Origin: Ochrobactrum sp. Q0168
GTDB taxonomy: Bacteria; Pseudomonadota; Alphaproteobacteria; Rhizobiales; Rhizobiaceae
Assembly (NCBI RefSeq): GCF_016427605.1
Contig: NZ_JAELXQ010000001.1
Coordinates: 124,001 to 188,000 of the forward strand
Length of the DNA stretch: 64,000 nucleotides
Direction: 5' to 3'
The notes beneath the pieces are model-generated. The model saw nothing but the letters and a program-made list of their open reading frames with translations. It had not been told where the DNA came from and did no database searches. Made by a program: the position numbers and the translations under genes. Shown here piece by piece: positions 1-7,712 of the stretch. The stretch's first letter is position 1. Each line of letters starts with the position of its first letter.

Positions 1-585
1 AAGCGCCGTGATGATCAGCATGATCAGGAAGAAAGATGCGTTAAACTTGCCGAGAAGAGCCGCTGTCATCGCCACGCCGAGCGCGGCTGCGGAAAGCGCA
101 TTGCGTTTGCGCATATGCCAGGCGAAGGCCAGAAAAGTCCATCCGCATGCTGCCGTGCCCGCGACGGAATGGGTCAAGGCGCGCTGCGATTCCCAGCCGA
201 TTTGCGGGATGAGAAACAGGCCGAGCATGCTGGCCGAGGCCACTGCACGTGAAAAGCCCAGAAGCCGCATGGCGCCAAACACACTGAGGAAGAGGCTTGC
301 CAGCATGCCGAACTTCACAATCTGAAGCGTGAGCATCGATGTGCCCAGCACAGAGGCGGCAAGATTGGTCGTCCACGTATAGAGCGGCGGCTGCGAACCG
401 CCATAACCCCAGTCGAGATAGCCTATATTGGCAAGCTGCTCCGCATCGTCGAGGCCAGCACCGTTGGAGATATAAGTCACCAGAACGGCCTGAAGCACGA
501 AATAGCAGATGACGAAGAGAACGGCCCAAGGCAGTCCCAATATTTCTTTATCTGCGGTGGACGCGGTATGTCTTATTGCGGTCAA
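1..585 (-). CDS. GT39-family membrane glycosyltransferase (partial, 3' end outside window)
   Basis: This is the N-terminal 195 codons of an integral membrane protein, cut by the left edge. The translation has a hydrophobic segment (about residues 14-33) followed by the short acidic motif GLDDAEQL and then SQPPLYTW. This is the pattern of dolichyl-phosphate-mannose/ArnT-like (GT39/PMT_2) transferases, whose first periplasmic loop carries an acidic pair. Several further membrane segments follow. Such enzymes move a sugar from a polyprenyl carrier to an envelope acceptor. No ATG lies in frame before the upstream stop. The TTG at 585 has a GGGA about 8 nt upstream, so I use it. Acceptor and sugar cannot be told. 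Confidence 0.72.
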   Translation of the reverse strand, partial: MTAIRHTASTADKEILGLPWAVLFVICYFVLQAVLVTYISNGAGLDDAEQLANIGYLDWGYGGSQPPLYTWTTNLAASVLGTSMLTLQIVKFGMLASLFLSVFGAMRLLGFSRAVASASMLGLFLIPQIGWESQRALTHSVAGTAACGWTFLAFAWHMRKRNALSAAALGVAMTAALLGKFNASFFLIMLIITAL

Positions 586-727
586 ACTCGAAGTCCCGAT
601 GCTGAACGATGTGCCCGGATAGGCGCAAACAGGCTGCTACATGTCACAGGATTATGTTCGGATTTCAATCCGAGTAGCACCCATCAAGGGAAATATGCGG
701 ACAATATTTGATAAATTTTTCGTTTAC

Positions 728-765
728 GGCAAAAACCGCGCTGCCTTTCGGTGCACGGTTTTGCC
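728..765. repeat. Inverted repeat / stem-loop GGCAAAA...TTTTGCC
   Basis: The arms GGCAAAAACCG (728-738) and CGGTTTTGCC (756-765) are complementary around a GC-rich loop. Each strand carries a T-rich arm, so it could terminate transcription leaving mmsB on the minus strand, or be part of a structured RNA on the plus strand. Confidence 0.45.
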
Positions 766-855
766 AACTACGCATGGCAATCCCACCGGACTGAACGCTG
801 GTGGGAGATACATGAAGCTCCGGTACGCAATACCAGATCCGGAGCATCGAGAGAG

Positions 856-881
856 GCTCGGCCTGTCTCGAGCTCCTTTTT
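856..881 (+). terminator. Orphan Rho-independent terminator-like hairpin
   Basis: GCTCG (856-860) pairs with CGAGC (869-873) and is followed by TCCTTTTTA. The stem is short (5 bp), but two further perfect 7-bp stem-loops (781-787/800-806 and 817-823/839-845) sit just upstream. Confidence 0.4.
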
Positions 882-973
882 AACTGAACATCGTTACCGT
901 ACGGTTAGCAGACGATTAAGCAAATCTAAACATTGCCTTTTTGGGACAAGTTTTTCACGCATGTGATCTCTTT

Positions 974-1864
974 TTACTTTGCGTCGGATTTTGCCCGCAA
1001 ATGATTGATGATGCCGGAGAAGTCATCGCCGCCATGGCCTTCACTGTCGAACAGCGAATAAATCGCCTCCGCATGGGCGCCAAGCGGCGTCTCAGCGCCT
1101 GCACTTCTCGCCGCTTCCTGCGACAGCTTGAGGTCCTTGAGCATCAACGCTGCGGCAAAGCCCGGCTTATAGTCACGGTTGGCGGGGGAGGTCGGCACCG
1201 GTCCCGGCACGGGGCAATAGGTGGTGAGCGACCAGCACTGACCCGACGAGGTTGAAGCCACGTCGAACAGCGCCTGATGGGACAGGCCGAGCTTCTCAGC
1301 CAGCACAAAAGCCTCGCTGACACCGATCATCGAAATGCCGAGAATCATGTTGTTGCAGATCTTGGCGGCCTGTCCGGCTCCGTCACCACCGCAACGCACG
1401 ATCTTGCCAGCCATTGGCTTGAGGATCGGTTCGCCACGCTCGAAGGCCTTGTTGCTGCCGCCTGCCATGAAGGTTAGCGTGCCTGCGGCGGCACCGCCGG
1501 TACCGCCGGAAACCGGTGCGTCAATGGAGAGGTGCCCGTGATCTGCTGCAATCGCATGGGCCTTGCGGGCGGAATCGACGTCAATCGTGGAGCAATCGAT
1601 AAAAACTGAATCTTTTCGCGCTTTAGGGGCGATTTCCTCATAAACGGCGAGAACATGCTTGCCCGCTGGCAGCATGGTTATGACCGCGTCGACATCCGAA
1701 ACGGCATCCACTGCACTCGCGGCAATCTGCAATCCATTGGCACGGGCTTCTTCGAGATGCTGCGGCAACAAATCAAAGCCGCGCACCGTGTGTCCGGCTT
1801 TGACCAGATTTGCCGCCATCGGGCCGCCCATATTGCCGAGGCCGATAAATGCGATAGTGGCCAT
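974..1864 (-). CDS. mmsB: 3-hydroxyisobutyrate dehydrogenase
   Basis: This enzyme oxidises 3-hydroxyisobutyrate to methylmalonate semialdehyde with NAD+ in valine degradation. The 296-residue length is typical. The Rossmann motif GLGNMGGPM is at residues 8-16, the substrate-binding DAPVSGG at about 115-121, and the catalytic lysine in GAGQAAK is K168. The C-terminal helical domain contains the family's KDL and GADDFSG-like stretches. It follows the acyl-CoA dehydrogenase gene by 26 nt on the same strand, so the two are probably cotranscribed and act in one pathway. GGAGGAGTTT lies directly before the ATG. Confidence 0.93.
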   Translation of the reverse strand: MATIAFIGLGNMGGPMAANLVKAGHTVRGFDLLPQHLEEARANGLQIAASAVDAVSDVDAVITMLPAGKHVLAVYEEIAPKARKDSVFIDCSTIDVDSARKAHAIAADHGHLSIDAPVSGGTGGAAAGTLTFMAGGSNKAFERGEPILKPMAGKIVRCGGDGAGQAAKICNNMILGISMIGVSEAFVLAEKLGLSHQALFDVASTSSGQCWSLTTYCPVPGPVPTSPANRDYKPGFAAALMLKDLKLSQEAARSAGAETPLGAHAEAIYSLFDSEGHGGDDFSGIINHLRAKSDAK

Positions 1865-1890
1865 GATAAACTCCTCCGTATAAATGCTGT

Positions 1891-3048
1891 TCAGCGTCCG
1901 ATCATATGCCTTGCAATGATCACGCGCATGATTTCGTTGGTGCCCTCCAGAATCTGGTGCACGCGCAGGTCGCGGACCAGCTTTTCGATTCCGTAATCAT
2001 GGAGATAACCGTAACCGCCAAAGAGCTGCAGCGCTTCATTTGCGATATTGAACCCGGTGTCGGTGACAAACCGCTTGGCCATGGCCGACCATTTGCCCGC
2101 ATCGTGGGTTTTGCGGTCGAGCCTGTTGGCGGCAGCGTAAAGCAGCAGTCGCGCTGCCGAAAGCTCCGTTTCCATATCGGCAAGGCGAAACTGCAGGGCC
2201 TGAAAACGGTCGATCGTTTGTCCGAAGGCTTTTCGCTCGCCGCAATATTCCAGCGCCTTGTCGAGTGCAGATTGCGCGCCGCCAAGCGAGCAGGCTCCGA
2301 TATTCAGCCGTCCGCCGTCGAGACCGGCCATGGCGATCTTGAAGCCTGTGCCTTCTTCGCCAAGCCGATTTCCCACCGGCACGCGGCAGTTGTCGAAAAT
2401 GACCGTTCGCGTCGGCTGGCAGTTCCAGCCCATCTTGTATTCATTGGCGCCGAAAGACAGACCCGATGCATCTTTTGGCACAACGAGGGTTGAAATCCCT
2501 TTCGGACCGTCCTCGCCGGTACGCACCATGGTCACATATATGTCGGTCTCTCCGGCACCGGAAATAAACTGCTTGGCGCCGTTGATGACATAGTGATCGC
2601 CGTCCCGCGTGGCGCGGGTGCGAAGGGCGGCGGCGTCCGAGCCGGAACCCGGCTCGGTCAGGCAATAGCTGGCCAGCCAGTCCATCGTGGTGAGACGGGG
2701 CAGAAATTGCTGGCGTTGCGTATCGTTGCCGAATGTATCGATCATCCACGCAGCCATGTTGTGGATCGAGACAAAGGCCGAGAAAGAGGGGCACGCCGCT
2801 GCGAGCGCCTCGAAAATAAGCACGGCATTCATGCGTTTCAGCGCCGATCCGCCGACATCCTCGCGCACATAAATACCGCCCATGCCGAGCGATCCGGCCT
2901 CGCGCAGCGCATCAATCGGGAAATGCTTGTCGCGGTCCCATTCCAGCGCGTGGGGTGCAATCCGCTCGCTTGCGAAGCCGCGCGCCATCTCCTGAATGGC
3001 GAGCTGTTCCTCGTTCAGCTCGAACTGGTTCTGTTCAGCAGCATCCAT
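1891..3048 (-). CDS. Acyl-CoA dehydrogenase, isobutyryl-CoA dehydrogenase type
   Basis: A 385-residue FAD-dependent acyl-CoA dehydrogenase with all three family domains. The signatures CLTEPGSGSD and QLFGGYGYL are present. The catalytic base lies in the ILEGTNEI motif (E368). Pairing with mmsB points to isobutyryl-CoA oxidation in valine breakdown, although the sequence alone does not exclude other short branched substrates. The frame is open to 3276, but the ATG at 3048 has a strong GGGGAGGAAACC ribosome site and gives the normal family length, so the longer form is rejected. Valine carbon ends as propionyl-CoA, which B12-dependent methylmalonyl-CoA mutase can use. That may explain the cobalamin neighbours (inference). 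Confidence 0.9.
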   Translation of the reverse strand: MDAAEQNQFELNEEQLAIQEMARGFASERIAPHALEWDRDKHFPIDALREAGSLGMGGIYVREDVGGSALKRMNAVLIFEALAAACPSFSAFVSIHNMAAWMIDTFGNDTQRQQFLPRLTTMDWLASYCLTEPGSGSDAAALRTRATRDGDHYVINGAKQFISGAGETDIYVTMVRTGEDGPKGISTLVVPKDASGLSFGANEYKMGWNCQPTRTVIFDNCRVPVGNRLGEEGTGFKIAMAGLDGGRLNIGACSLGGAQSALDKALEYCGERKAFGQTIDRFQALQFRLADMETELSAARLLLYAAANRLDRKTHDAGKWSAMAKRFVTDTGFNIANEALQLFGGYGYLHDYGIEKLVRDLRVHQILEGTNEIMRVIIARHMIGR

Positions 3049-3159
3049 GGTTTCCTCCCCTATGAGTACCGCGCATCTTGGTCTGACTAGAGCACAAGAG
3101 CGGAGGACTGCCAACGCTCCTTTGGAATAATCTTGCTCACATTTGTAATAAACTGATGC

Positions 3160-3172
3160 GCATTTTTGCATA
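3160..3172. promoter_or_regulatory. 13-bp element GCATTTTTGCATA, candidate operator
   Basis: The 13-mer lies 112 nt before the acyl-CoA dehydrogenase start in the divergent spacer with cobQ. The identical 13-mer is found 81 nt upstream of the dipeptidase/peptide-transporter operon (37901-37913). It is an imperfect palindrome, and both downstream units handle amino acids or peptides. An Lrp/AsnC-type regulator is a guess. Confidence 0.35.
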
Positions 3173-3198
3173 GAAGGTGCATCGTTGAGCGCGTTAGA

Positions 3199-3214
3199 TG
3201 TGCCGGTAGGCACA
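3199..3214 (+). promoter_or_regulatory. Stem-loop in the cobQ leader
   Basis: TGTGCC pairs perfectly with GGCACA around a GGTA tetraloop, about 50 nt before the cobQ start. No B12 box or other riboswitch consensus is visible here, and no T-run follows. Confidence 0.35.
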
Positions 3215-3263
3215 GGCTCAAACCCGGATTGCCACGGCTTACCGTTTCGGCTAGGCAGGTCAA

Positions 3264-4715
3264 ATGGTACGGGCAATTATGTTTCAGGGAACGGGGTCTG
3301 ATGTCGGCAAGAGCGTGCTTGTCGCTGGGCTCTGTCGTGTGGCGCGCAATCGCGGATTGAAAGTCCGTCCGTTCAAGCCTCAAAACATGTCCAACAATGC
3401 TGCGGTCAGCGATGATGGCGGTGAAATCGGACGCGCGCAGTGGCTGCAGGCGCTGGCGTCGGGTGTTCCATCCTCGGTGCATATGAACCCGGTTTTGCTG
3501 AAACCTCAGACCGATATGGGCAGCCAGATCGTCGTGCAGGGCCAGGTGCGCGGCGAAGCGCGCGGGCGCTATTATCAGGAATTGAAGCCTCAATTGATGG
3601 CCTCGGTGATGGAATCCTTTTCCATCGTCAGTGAAGGCGCCGATCTCGTGCTGATCGAAGGGGCGGGGTCGCCCGCGGAAATCAACCTTCGGGCCGGTGA
3701 TATCGCCAATATGGGCTTTGCGACGCGTGCCAATGTGCCGGTGGTACTGGTCGGCGACATTGACCGGGGAGGGGTGATCGCCTCGCTGGTCGGGACACAC
3801 ACAATCCTGCCGGAAGAAGACCGTGCCATGGTGCGCGGTTTCATCATCAACAAGTTTCGCGGCGATATTTCCCTGTTCGACGACGGGCTGGAAGCAATCG
3901 AACGCTTCACCGGCTGGCGTTCGTTCGGTGTGGTTCCATGGCTCAAGGCTGTTTCCAGATTGCCCGCCGAAGATTCGGTGGTTCTGGAGCGTGCGGTGCG
4001 CAGCGCTGACAAAGCGCTGAAAGTTGTGGTTCCTATGTTACCGCGCATCGCCAATTTCGACGATCTGGACCCGCTGAAAGCCGAACCTGCCGTCGAAGTG
4101 ATCATGGTTCCGCCCGGCGCGCCGCTTCCGCCCGATGCGGGACTGGTCGTGCTGCCCGGAACAAAATCCACCATTGCCGATCTTTTGGCGTTCCGCGAAA
4201 ACGGATGGGATCGCGATCTGGCAGCGCATGTGAAGCGTGGGGGACATGTGCTCGGGATCTGCGGCGGCTTCCAGATGCTGGGGCGCAGCATCCGCGATCC
4301 GCACGGGATCGAAGGGCAGGTGCGCGAAGCGGAAGGGCTCGGCTTGCTGGACATCGAGACGGTCATGGAGCCGGAAAAAGTCGTCCGCAATGTCGAGGCG
4401 CGTTCATTGCTTTATGATGCGCCGCTGGAAGGATATGAAATTCATATTGGTCGCACGACAGGGGCTAATATGTTCAGGCCTTTCGCCCGCATCGGGGATC
4501 ATGATGACGGCGCGGTCTCTCCGAACGGTCGGATTATGGGGACTTATCTGCATGGGGTGTTCGGCGCGGATCGGTTTCGACAGCAATTTCTCGCTGCGCT
4601 GGGGGTCGAAGGCGGCGCAGGCAATTATCGTTTGACCGTCGAGACGGCGCTCGATGAATTGGCCGAGGGACTGGAAGCCTGTCTCGATATCCATGCACTG
4701 TTTTCCTTGACCTGA
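3264..4715 (+). CDS. cobQ: Cobyric acid synthase
   Basis: CobQ amidates the b, d, e and g carboxylates of adenosylcobyrinic acid a,c-diamide using glutamine and ATP. The 483-residue protein starts with the family P-loop-like QGTGSDVGKS (about residues 8-17) and has the typical KPQNMSNN motif. The C-terminal class I glutaminase-like domain has the nucleophile C333 in GICGGF and the histidine H430 in YLHG. The ATG is preceded by AGGCAGG. The gene is divergent from the valine-degradation genes and ends just before the cobalamin riboswitch. Confidence 0.96.
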   Translation: MVRAIMFQGTGSDVGKSVLVAGLCRVARNRGLKVRPFKPQNMSNNAAVSDDGGEIGRAQWLQALASGVPSSVHMNPVLLKPQTDMGSQIVVQGQVRGEARGRYYQELKPQLMASVMESFSIVSEGADLVLIEGAGSPAEINLRAGDIANMGFATRANVPVVLVGDIDRGGVIASLVGTHTILPEEDRAMVRGFIINKFRGDISLFDDGLEAIERFTGWRSFGVVPWLKAVSRLPAEDSVVLERAVRSADKALKVVVPMLPRIANFDDLDPLKAEPAVEVIMVPPGAPLPPDAGLVVLPGTKSTIADLLAFRENGWDRDLAAHVKRGGHVLGICGGFQMLGRSIRDPHGIEGQVREAEGLGLLDIETVMEPEKVVRNVEARSLLYDAPLEGYEIHIGRTTGANMFRPFARIGDHDDGAVSPNGRIMGTYLHGVFGADRFRQQFLAALGVEGGAGNYRLTVETALDELAEGLEACLDIHALFSLT

Positions 4716-4769
4716 CACTGCCGCAGTCCTGATTGACGGCCCATCAGCAAAAGCCTAATGTCCAGACAT

Positions 4770-4982
4770 GTGACAGGTTTCCGCCGGACGAATCTGGTGG
4801 GACCAAGAGGGAATGCGAAGGACGGACCCATTCCGGGCGTCTTTATCGCAGCCGACCCCGCGACTGTAGAGCGGAGAGGAATGGAGCCAAGCCGGGCGAC
4901 CGGCAGCCACTGGAACTTAAAGTTCCGGGAAGGTGGTGACATTTCCGACGACCCGCGAGCCAGGAGACCTGCCTGTTGCAGA
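4770..4982 (+). promoter_or_regulatory. Cobalamin (B12) riboswitch controlling cbtBA-cob operon
   Basis: The conserved B12 box AGCCAGGAGACCTGCC is at 4958-4973. The closing P1 helix can form between ACAGG (4773-4777) and CCTGT (4972-4976). Internal hairpins include GCCG/CGGC at 4891-4904 and GGAACT/AGTTCC at 4912-4926. The position 60 nt before cbtB fits the known class of AdoCbl-sensing leaders that repress cobalt uptake and B12 synthesis genes. A small palindrome GGGTA/TACCC (4984-4996) and the GGAGG of cbtB lie in the expression platform. No classical terminator T-run is seen, so control of translation is more likely. Confidence 0.9.
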
Positions 4983-5041
4983 AGGGTATCATACCCGCGC
5001 CCCATGGGAGGTTTTTCCCTGCTGCCTGCACGGAGGTTGTC

Positions 5042-5230
5042 ATGGCTGCACGTATAAATAATTCTGTCTCCACCACGACTACCCTGCCTTTGGCTGCGCG
5101 CCTCGGCACGGCTGTTGTTTCCCTGCTTCTTGGCGCGTTTCTCATTTATGGCGTCGGTCTTGCGCATTCGGACGCGCTGCACGATTCAGCGCACGATACC
5201 CGCCATTCTTACGGTTTTCCCTGCCATTGA
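5042..5230 (+). CDS. cbtB: Cobalt transporter subunit CbtB
   Basis: A 62-residue protein with one membrane helix (about residues 20-40) and a histidine-rich C-terminus (HDSAHDTRH...FPCH), the hallmark of CbtB. CbtB works with CbtA in a predicted B12-regulated cobalt uptake system. The frame is open upstream through part of the riboswitch, but the ATG at 5042 has CGGAGG 6 nt before it. It is the first gene behind the riboswitch. Confidence 0.9.
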   Translation: MAARINNSVSTTTTLPLAARLGTAVVSLLLGAFLIYGVGLAHSDALHDSAHDTRHSYGFPCH

Positions 5231-5247
5231 TGCTTTAGCATCGACAT

Positions 5248-5276
5248 TGCGAACCGCGATAGCGCGTCGGTTCGCA
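5248..5276 (+). promoter_or_regulatory. Stem-loop between cbtB and cbtA
   Basis: TGCGAACC (5248-5255) and GGTTCGCA (5269-5276) form a perfect 8-bp stem. No T-run follows, so it may stabilise the cbtB message or modulate coupling rather than terminate. Confidence 0.4.
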
Positions 5277-5373
5277 TGGGGAAATGAACGTATGTCTGTT
5301 TTTCAAGGAAGCTGACACTGCAGAGCGTCGGATAGCATTTGCTACCGGTGCGCTTTGCAGTTGGGGGAATGAA

Positions 5374-6129
5374 ATGTTGATCCGATATCTTTTGGCCACG
5401 CTTGCTGCGGGCCTTCTGGCAGGACTTCTGGTGACGCCTGCCATGTATCTCAAGACCGTGCCGCTGATCATTCAGGCGGAAGTATACGAAGAGGCCAATG
5501 GCGGCCATAGTCACGATCTGGGCCATGGACCGGCGGAGGCTGCGTCTCATGAACATGCTACTGAAACGCCTGCCCGTGATCATGCGGCAGCAGCCGCACC
5601 AGCCGAAGAAGAGGCCGGGGCAGAACTGCCTTTCGGTCGTCTTGGTAATACGATTCTGGCCAATCTCGTGGCCGGCGCCGGTTTTGCTCTTCTGCTTGGT
5701 GGTATTGCGCTGCTGCTCGGTCGCCCGATCACGGTGCAGAACGGCCTTTACTGGGGCATGGCCGGTTTCTTCGCGGTGGCGTTCATGCCTGCGCTCGGCC
5801 TTTCGCCGGAACTGCCAGCCATGCCTGCCGCTGATCTTGCAGAGCGTCAGCTCTGGTGGATATTGACGGTCGTTCTGAGCGGCGTTGGTCTCTATCTGAT
5901 CGTGCTGCGCGGAGAAATCTGGGCAAAACTGCTCGGTCTCGTCGCCATTATCGCCCCGCATGTCTATGGCGCGCCGCATCCGGAGGATATTGCGTCGCCA
6001 ATTCCGTCGCTGCTTGCGTCGCAATATGCGGTCGCCTCGCTGGCGACGAATCTGTTCATGTGGGCGGTTATCGGTCTGGCGCTCGGCTGGTTCATCCAGC
6101 ATTACGCCGCATCGGAACTGGAAGGCTGA
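5374..6129 (+). CDS. cbtA: Cobalt transporter subunit CbtA
   Basis: A 251-residue membrane protein with about six hydrophobic segments, matching CbtA. Between the first and second helices lies a loop rich in histidine and acidic residues (about residues 40-85, including HSHDLGHG and SHEHATE), probably a cobalt-collecting segment. The true start is the ATG at 5374, preceded by TTGGGGGAATGAA; the frame extends upstream without a ribosome site. The cobU start follows within 5 nt of the stop. Confidence 0.9.
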   Translation: MLIRYLLATLAAGLLAGLLVTPAMYLKTVPLIIQAEVYEEANGGHSHDLGHGPAEAASHEHATETPARDHAAAAAPAEEEAGAELPFGRLGNTILANLVAGAGFALLLGGIALLLGRPITVQNGLYWGMAGFFAVAFMPALGLSPELPAMPAADLAERQLWWILTVVLSGVGLYLIVLRGEIWAKLLGLVAIIAPHVYGAPHPEDIASPIPSLLASQYAVASLATNLFMWAVIGLALGWFIQHYAASELEG

Positions 6130-6133
6130 AAGC

Positions 6134-6655
6134 GTGGCTCTGCCTGGAAAAATAACCTTTGTTCTTGGCGGAGCCCGTTCGGGCAAGTCGTCCTATGCCG
6201 AAAAACTGGTTGAAGCCTCCGGGCTTGAGCCGGTCTATCTGGCGACGGGGCGCGCCTTCGACGGAGAAATGGAAAGCCGTATCGCGGTGCATCGCGACCG
6301 GCGCGGCACGCAATGGCAGACTGTAGAAGAGCCGCTCGATCTCAAGGGCGCGCTGTTGCAACAGGCGCAACCGTCAAGATTCGTGCTGGTTGACTGCCTG
6401 ACCCTATGGGTCACCAATCTCATGATGGCCGAGCGCGACATTGCTTCGGAAGGACGTGATCTGGTTGCCGCGCTTTCTAAGCTGGGTGGGCCGGTTGTTT
6501 TCGTCTCCAACGAAGTGGGACTTGGCATCGTGCCGGAAAACCGCATGGCGCGGGAATTTCGCGATCATGCAGGCTTTCTGCATCAGGCCGTCGCTGCGGC
6601 GGCGGACGAAGTTTATTTCATGGCGGCAGGTTTGCCGCTCAAGATGAAGGGATAA
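6134..6655 (+). CDS. cobU: Adenosylcobinamide kinase / adenosylcobinamide-phosphate guanylyltransferase
   Basis: This bifunctional enzyme (CobP in Pseudomonas nomenclature) phosphorylates adenosylcobinamide and then converts it to the GDP derivative for nucleotide-loop assembly. The 173-residue length is normal. The P-loop GGARSGKS is at residues 12-19, followed by the family motifs [15 protein letters not shown] and DCLTLW, and later [11 protein letters not shown]. The start is GTG at 6134, with GGAAGG overlapping the cbtA stop, which suggests translational coupling. The frame open to 5960 is overlap with cbtA and is not used. Confidence 0.95.
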   Translation: MALPGKITFVLGGARSGKSSYAEKLVEASGLEPVYLATGRAFDGEMESRIAVHRDRRGTQWQTVEEPLDLKGALLQQAQPSRFVLVDCLTLWVTNLMMAERDIASEGRDLVAALSKLGGPVVFVSNEVGLGIVPENRMAREFRDHAGFLHQAVAAAADEVYFMAAGLPLKMKG

Positions 6656-6659
6656 TTCC

Positions 6660-7712
6660 ATGCAGGGTCAGAAGATACCGGCTACCGTGATCACCGGGTT
6701 TCTCGGATCGGGCAAGACCACGATGATCCGCAATCTGCTTGAAAACGCCAATGGCAAGCGCATTGCGCTGATCATCAATGAATTTGGGGATCTTGGTGTC
6801 GATGGCGGCATTCTGAAAGGGTGCGGCATCGAGACCTGCCGCGAGGAAGACGTGATCGAGCTCAACAATGGCTGCATCTGCTGCACCGTTGCCGATGATT
6901 TCATTCCGACCATGACCAAACTGCTCGACCGCGCAGATCGTCCGGACCACATTGTGATCGAGACCTCCGGCCTCGCATTGCCGCAGCCGCTGGTCGCCGC
7001 CTTCAACTGGCCGGAGATCAAGACGCAGGTCACGGTCGATGGTGTGGTGACGGTGATCGACGCTGCCGCCGTCGCCGAAGGCCGCTTCGCCGACGATCAT
7101 GACAAGGTGGATGCGCAGCGCGCTGCCGATGAATCGCTTGATCATGAAAGCCCGCTGGAAGAACTGTTTGAAGATCAGATTCATGCAGCCGACCTGATCG
7201 TGCTCAACAAGGCCGATCTGATCGACGCCTCAAGCCTCGACAGCGTGAAGGCTGATGTTGCCGAACGCTCGTCGCGCCGCGTCAACATGGTGCCTGCAAG
7301 CTTCGGCAAGCTTGGCGCCGATGTGCTGCTCGGGCTTGGCGTTGGTACGGAAGACGATATCGCCAACCGCAAGTCGCATCATGAAATCCATCATGCCGAT
7401 GGCCACGAGCATGATCACGATGAATTCGAGAGCTTTGTCGTCGAAGCCGGTTCCGTGTCGGACCCGAAGGCTTTTGCCGAAAAGCTGAAGACCATCATCG
7501 CTGACCATGATGTTTTGCGTCTCAAGGGCTTTGTCGATGTGCCGGGCAAGCCGATGCGTCTGGTGGTGCAGGCTGTCGGCCCGCGTATCGAGCATTATTT
7601 CGACCGCCCGTGGGGCAAGGATGAAGCCCGTTCGACGCGTCTCGTCGTCATCGGCCTGCATGAGATCGATGAAGACGCCATCACCAAGGCCGTGAAAGAC
7701 GCAGTTTTGTAA
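6660..7712 (+). CDS. cobW: Cobalamin biosynthesis protein CobW (COG0523 GTPase)
   Basis: A G3E-family GTPase of 350 residues. It has the P-loop GFLGSGKTT (residues 13-21), the metal-binding motif GCICC (C72, C74, C75) and NKAD for guanine recognition. A histidine-rich stretch (HHEIHHADGHEHDHD) precedes the C-terminal CobW_C domain. Members act as metallochaperones. Between the cobalt transporter and CobN, cobalt delivery to the chelatase is the likely role. The gene overlaps cobN by one base (TAATG). Confidence 0.95.
   Translation: MQGQKIPATVITGFLGSGKTTMIRNLLENANGKRIALIINEFGDLGVDGGILKGCGIETCREEDVIELNNGCICCTVADDFIPTMTKLLDRADRPDHIVIETSGLALPQPLVAAFNWPEIKTQVTVDGVVTVIDAAAVAEGRFADDHDKVDAQRAADESLDHESPLEELFEDQIHAADLIVLNKADLIDASSLDSVKADVAERSSRRVNMVPASFGKLGADVLLGLGVGTEDDIANRKSHHEIHHADGHEHDHDEFESFVVEAGSVSDPKAFAEKLKTIIADHDVLRLKGFVDVPGKPMRLVVQAVGPRIEHYFDRPWGKDEARSTRLVVIGLHEIDEDAITKAVKDAVL

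Larger units (their letters stand above)
586..973. other. Gene-free spacer with four stem-loops
   Basis: No convincing protein gene lies here; the short reading frames lack ribosome sites and recognisable domains. The stretch separates the 5' end of the glycosyltransferase from the 3' end of mmsB. It holds inverted repeats at 728-765, 781-806, 817-845 and 856-873. The last is followed by CTTTTTA on the plus strand, which looks like an intrinsic terminator without an upstream plus-strand gene. Confidence 0.5.

Noticed and set aside
641..883. 80-codon plus-strand ORF in the first spacer
   Set aside because: No ribosome site, no family resemblance, and it runs through four hairpins that better explain the region.
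3049..3263. Possible cobalamin riboswitch before cobQ
   Set aside because: No B12 box or P1 partner is visible; only a short hairpin and the 13-mer were found.
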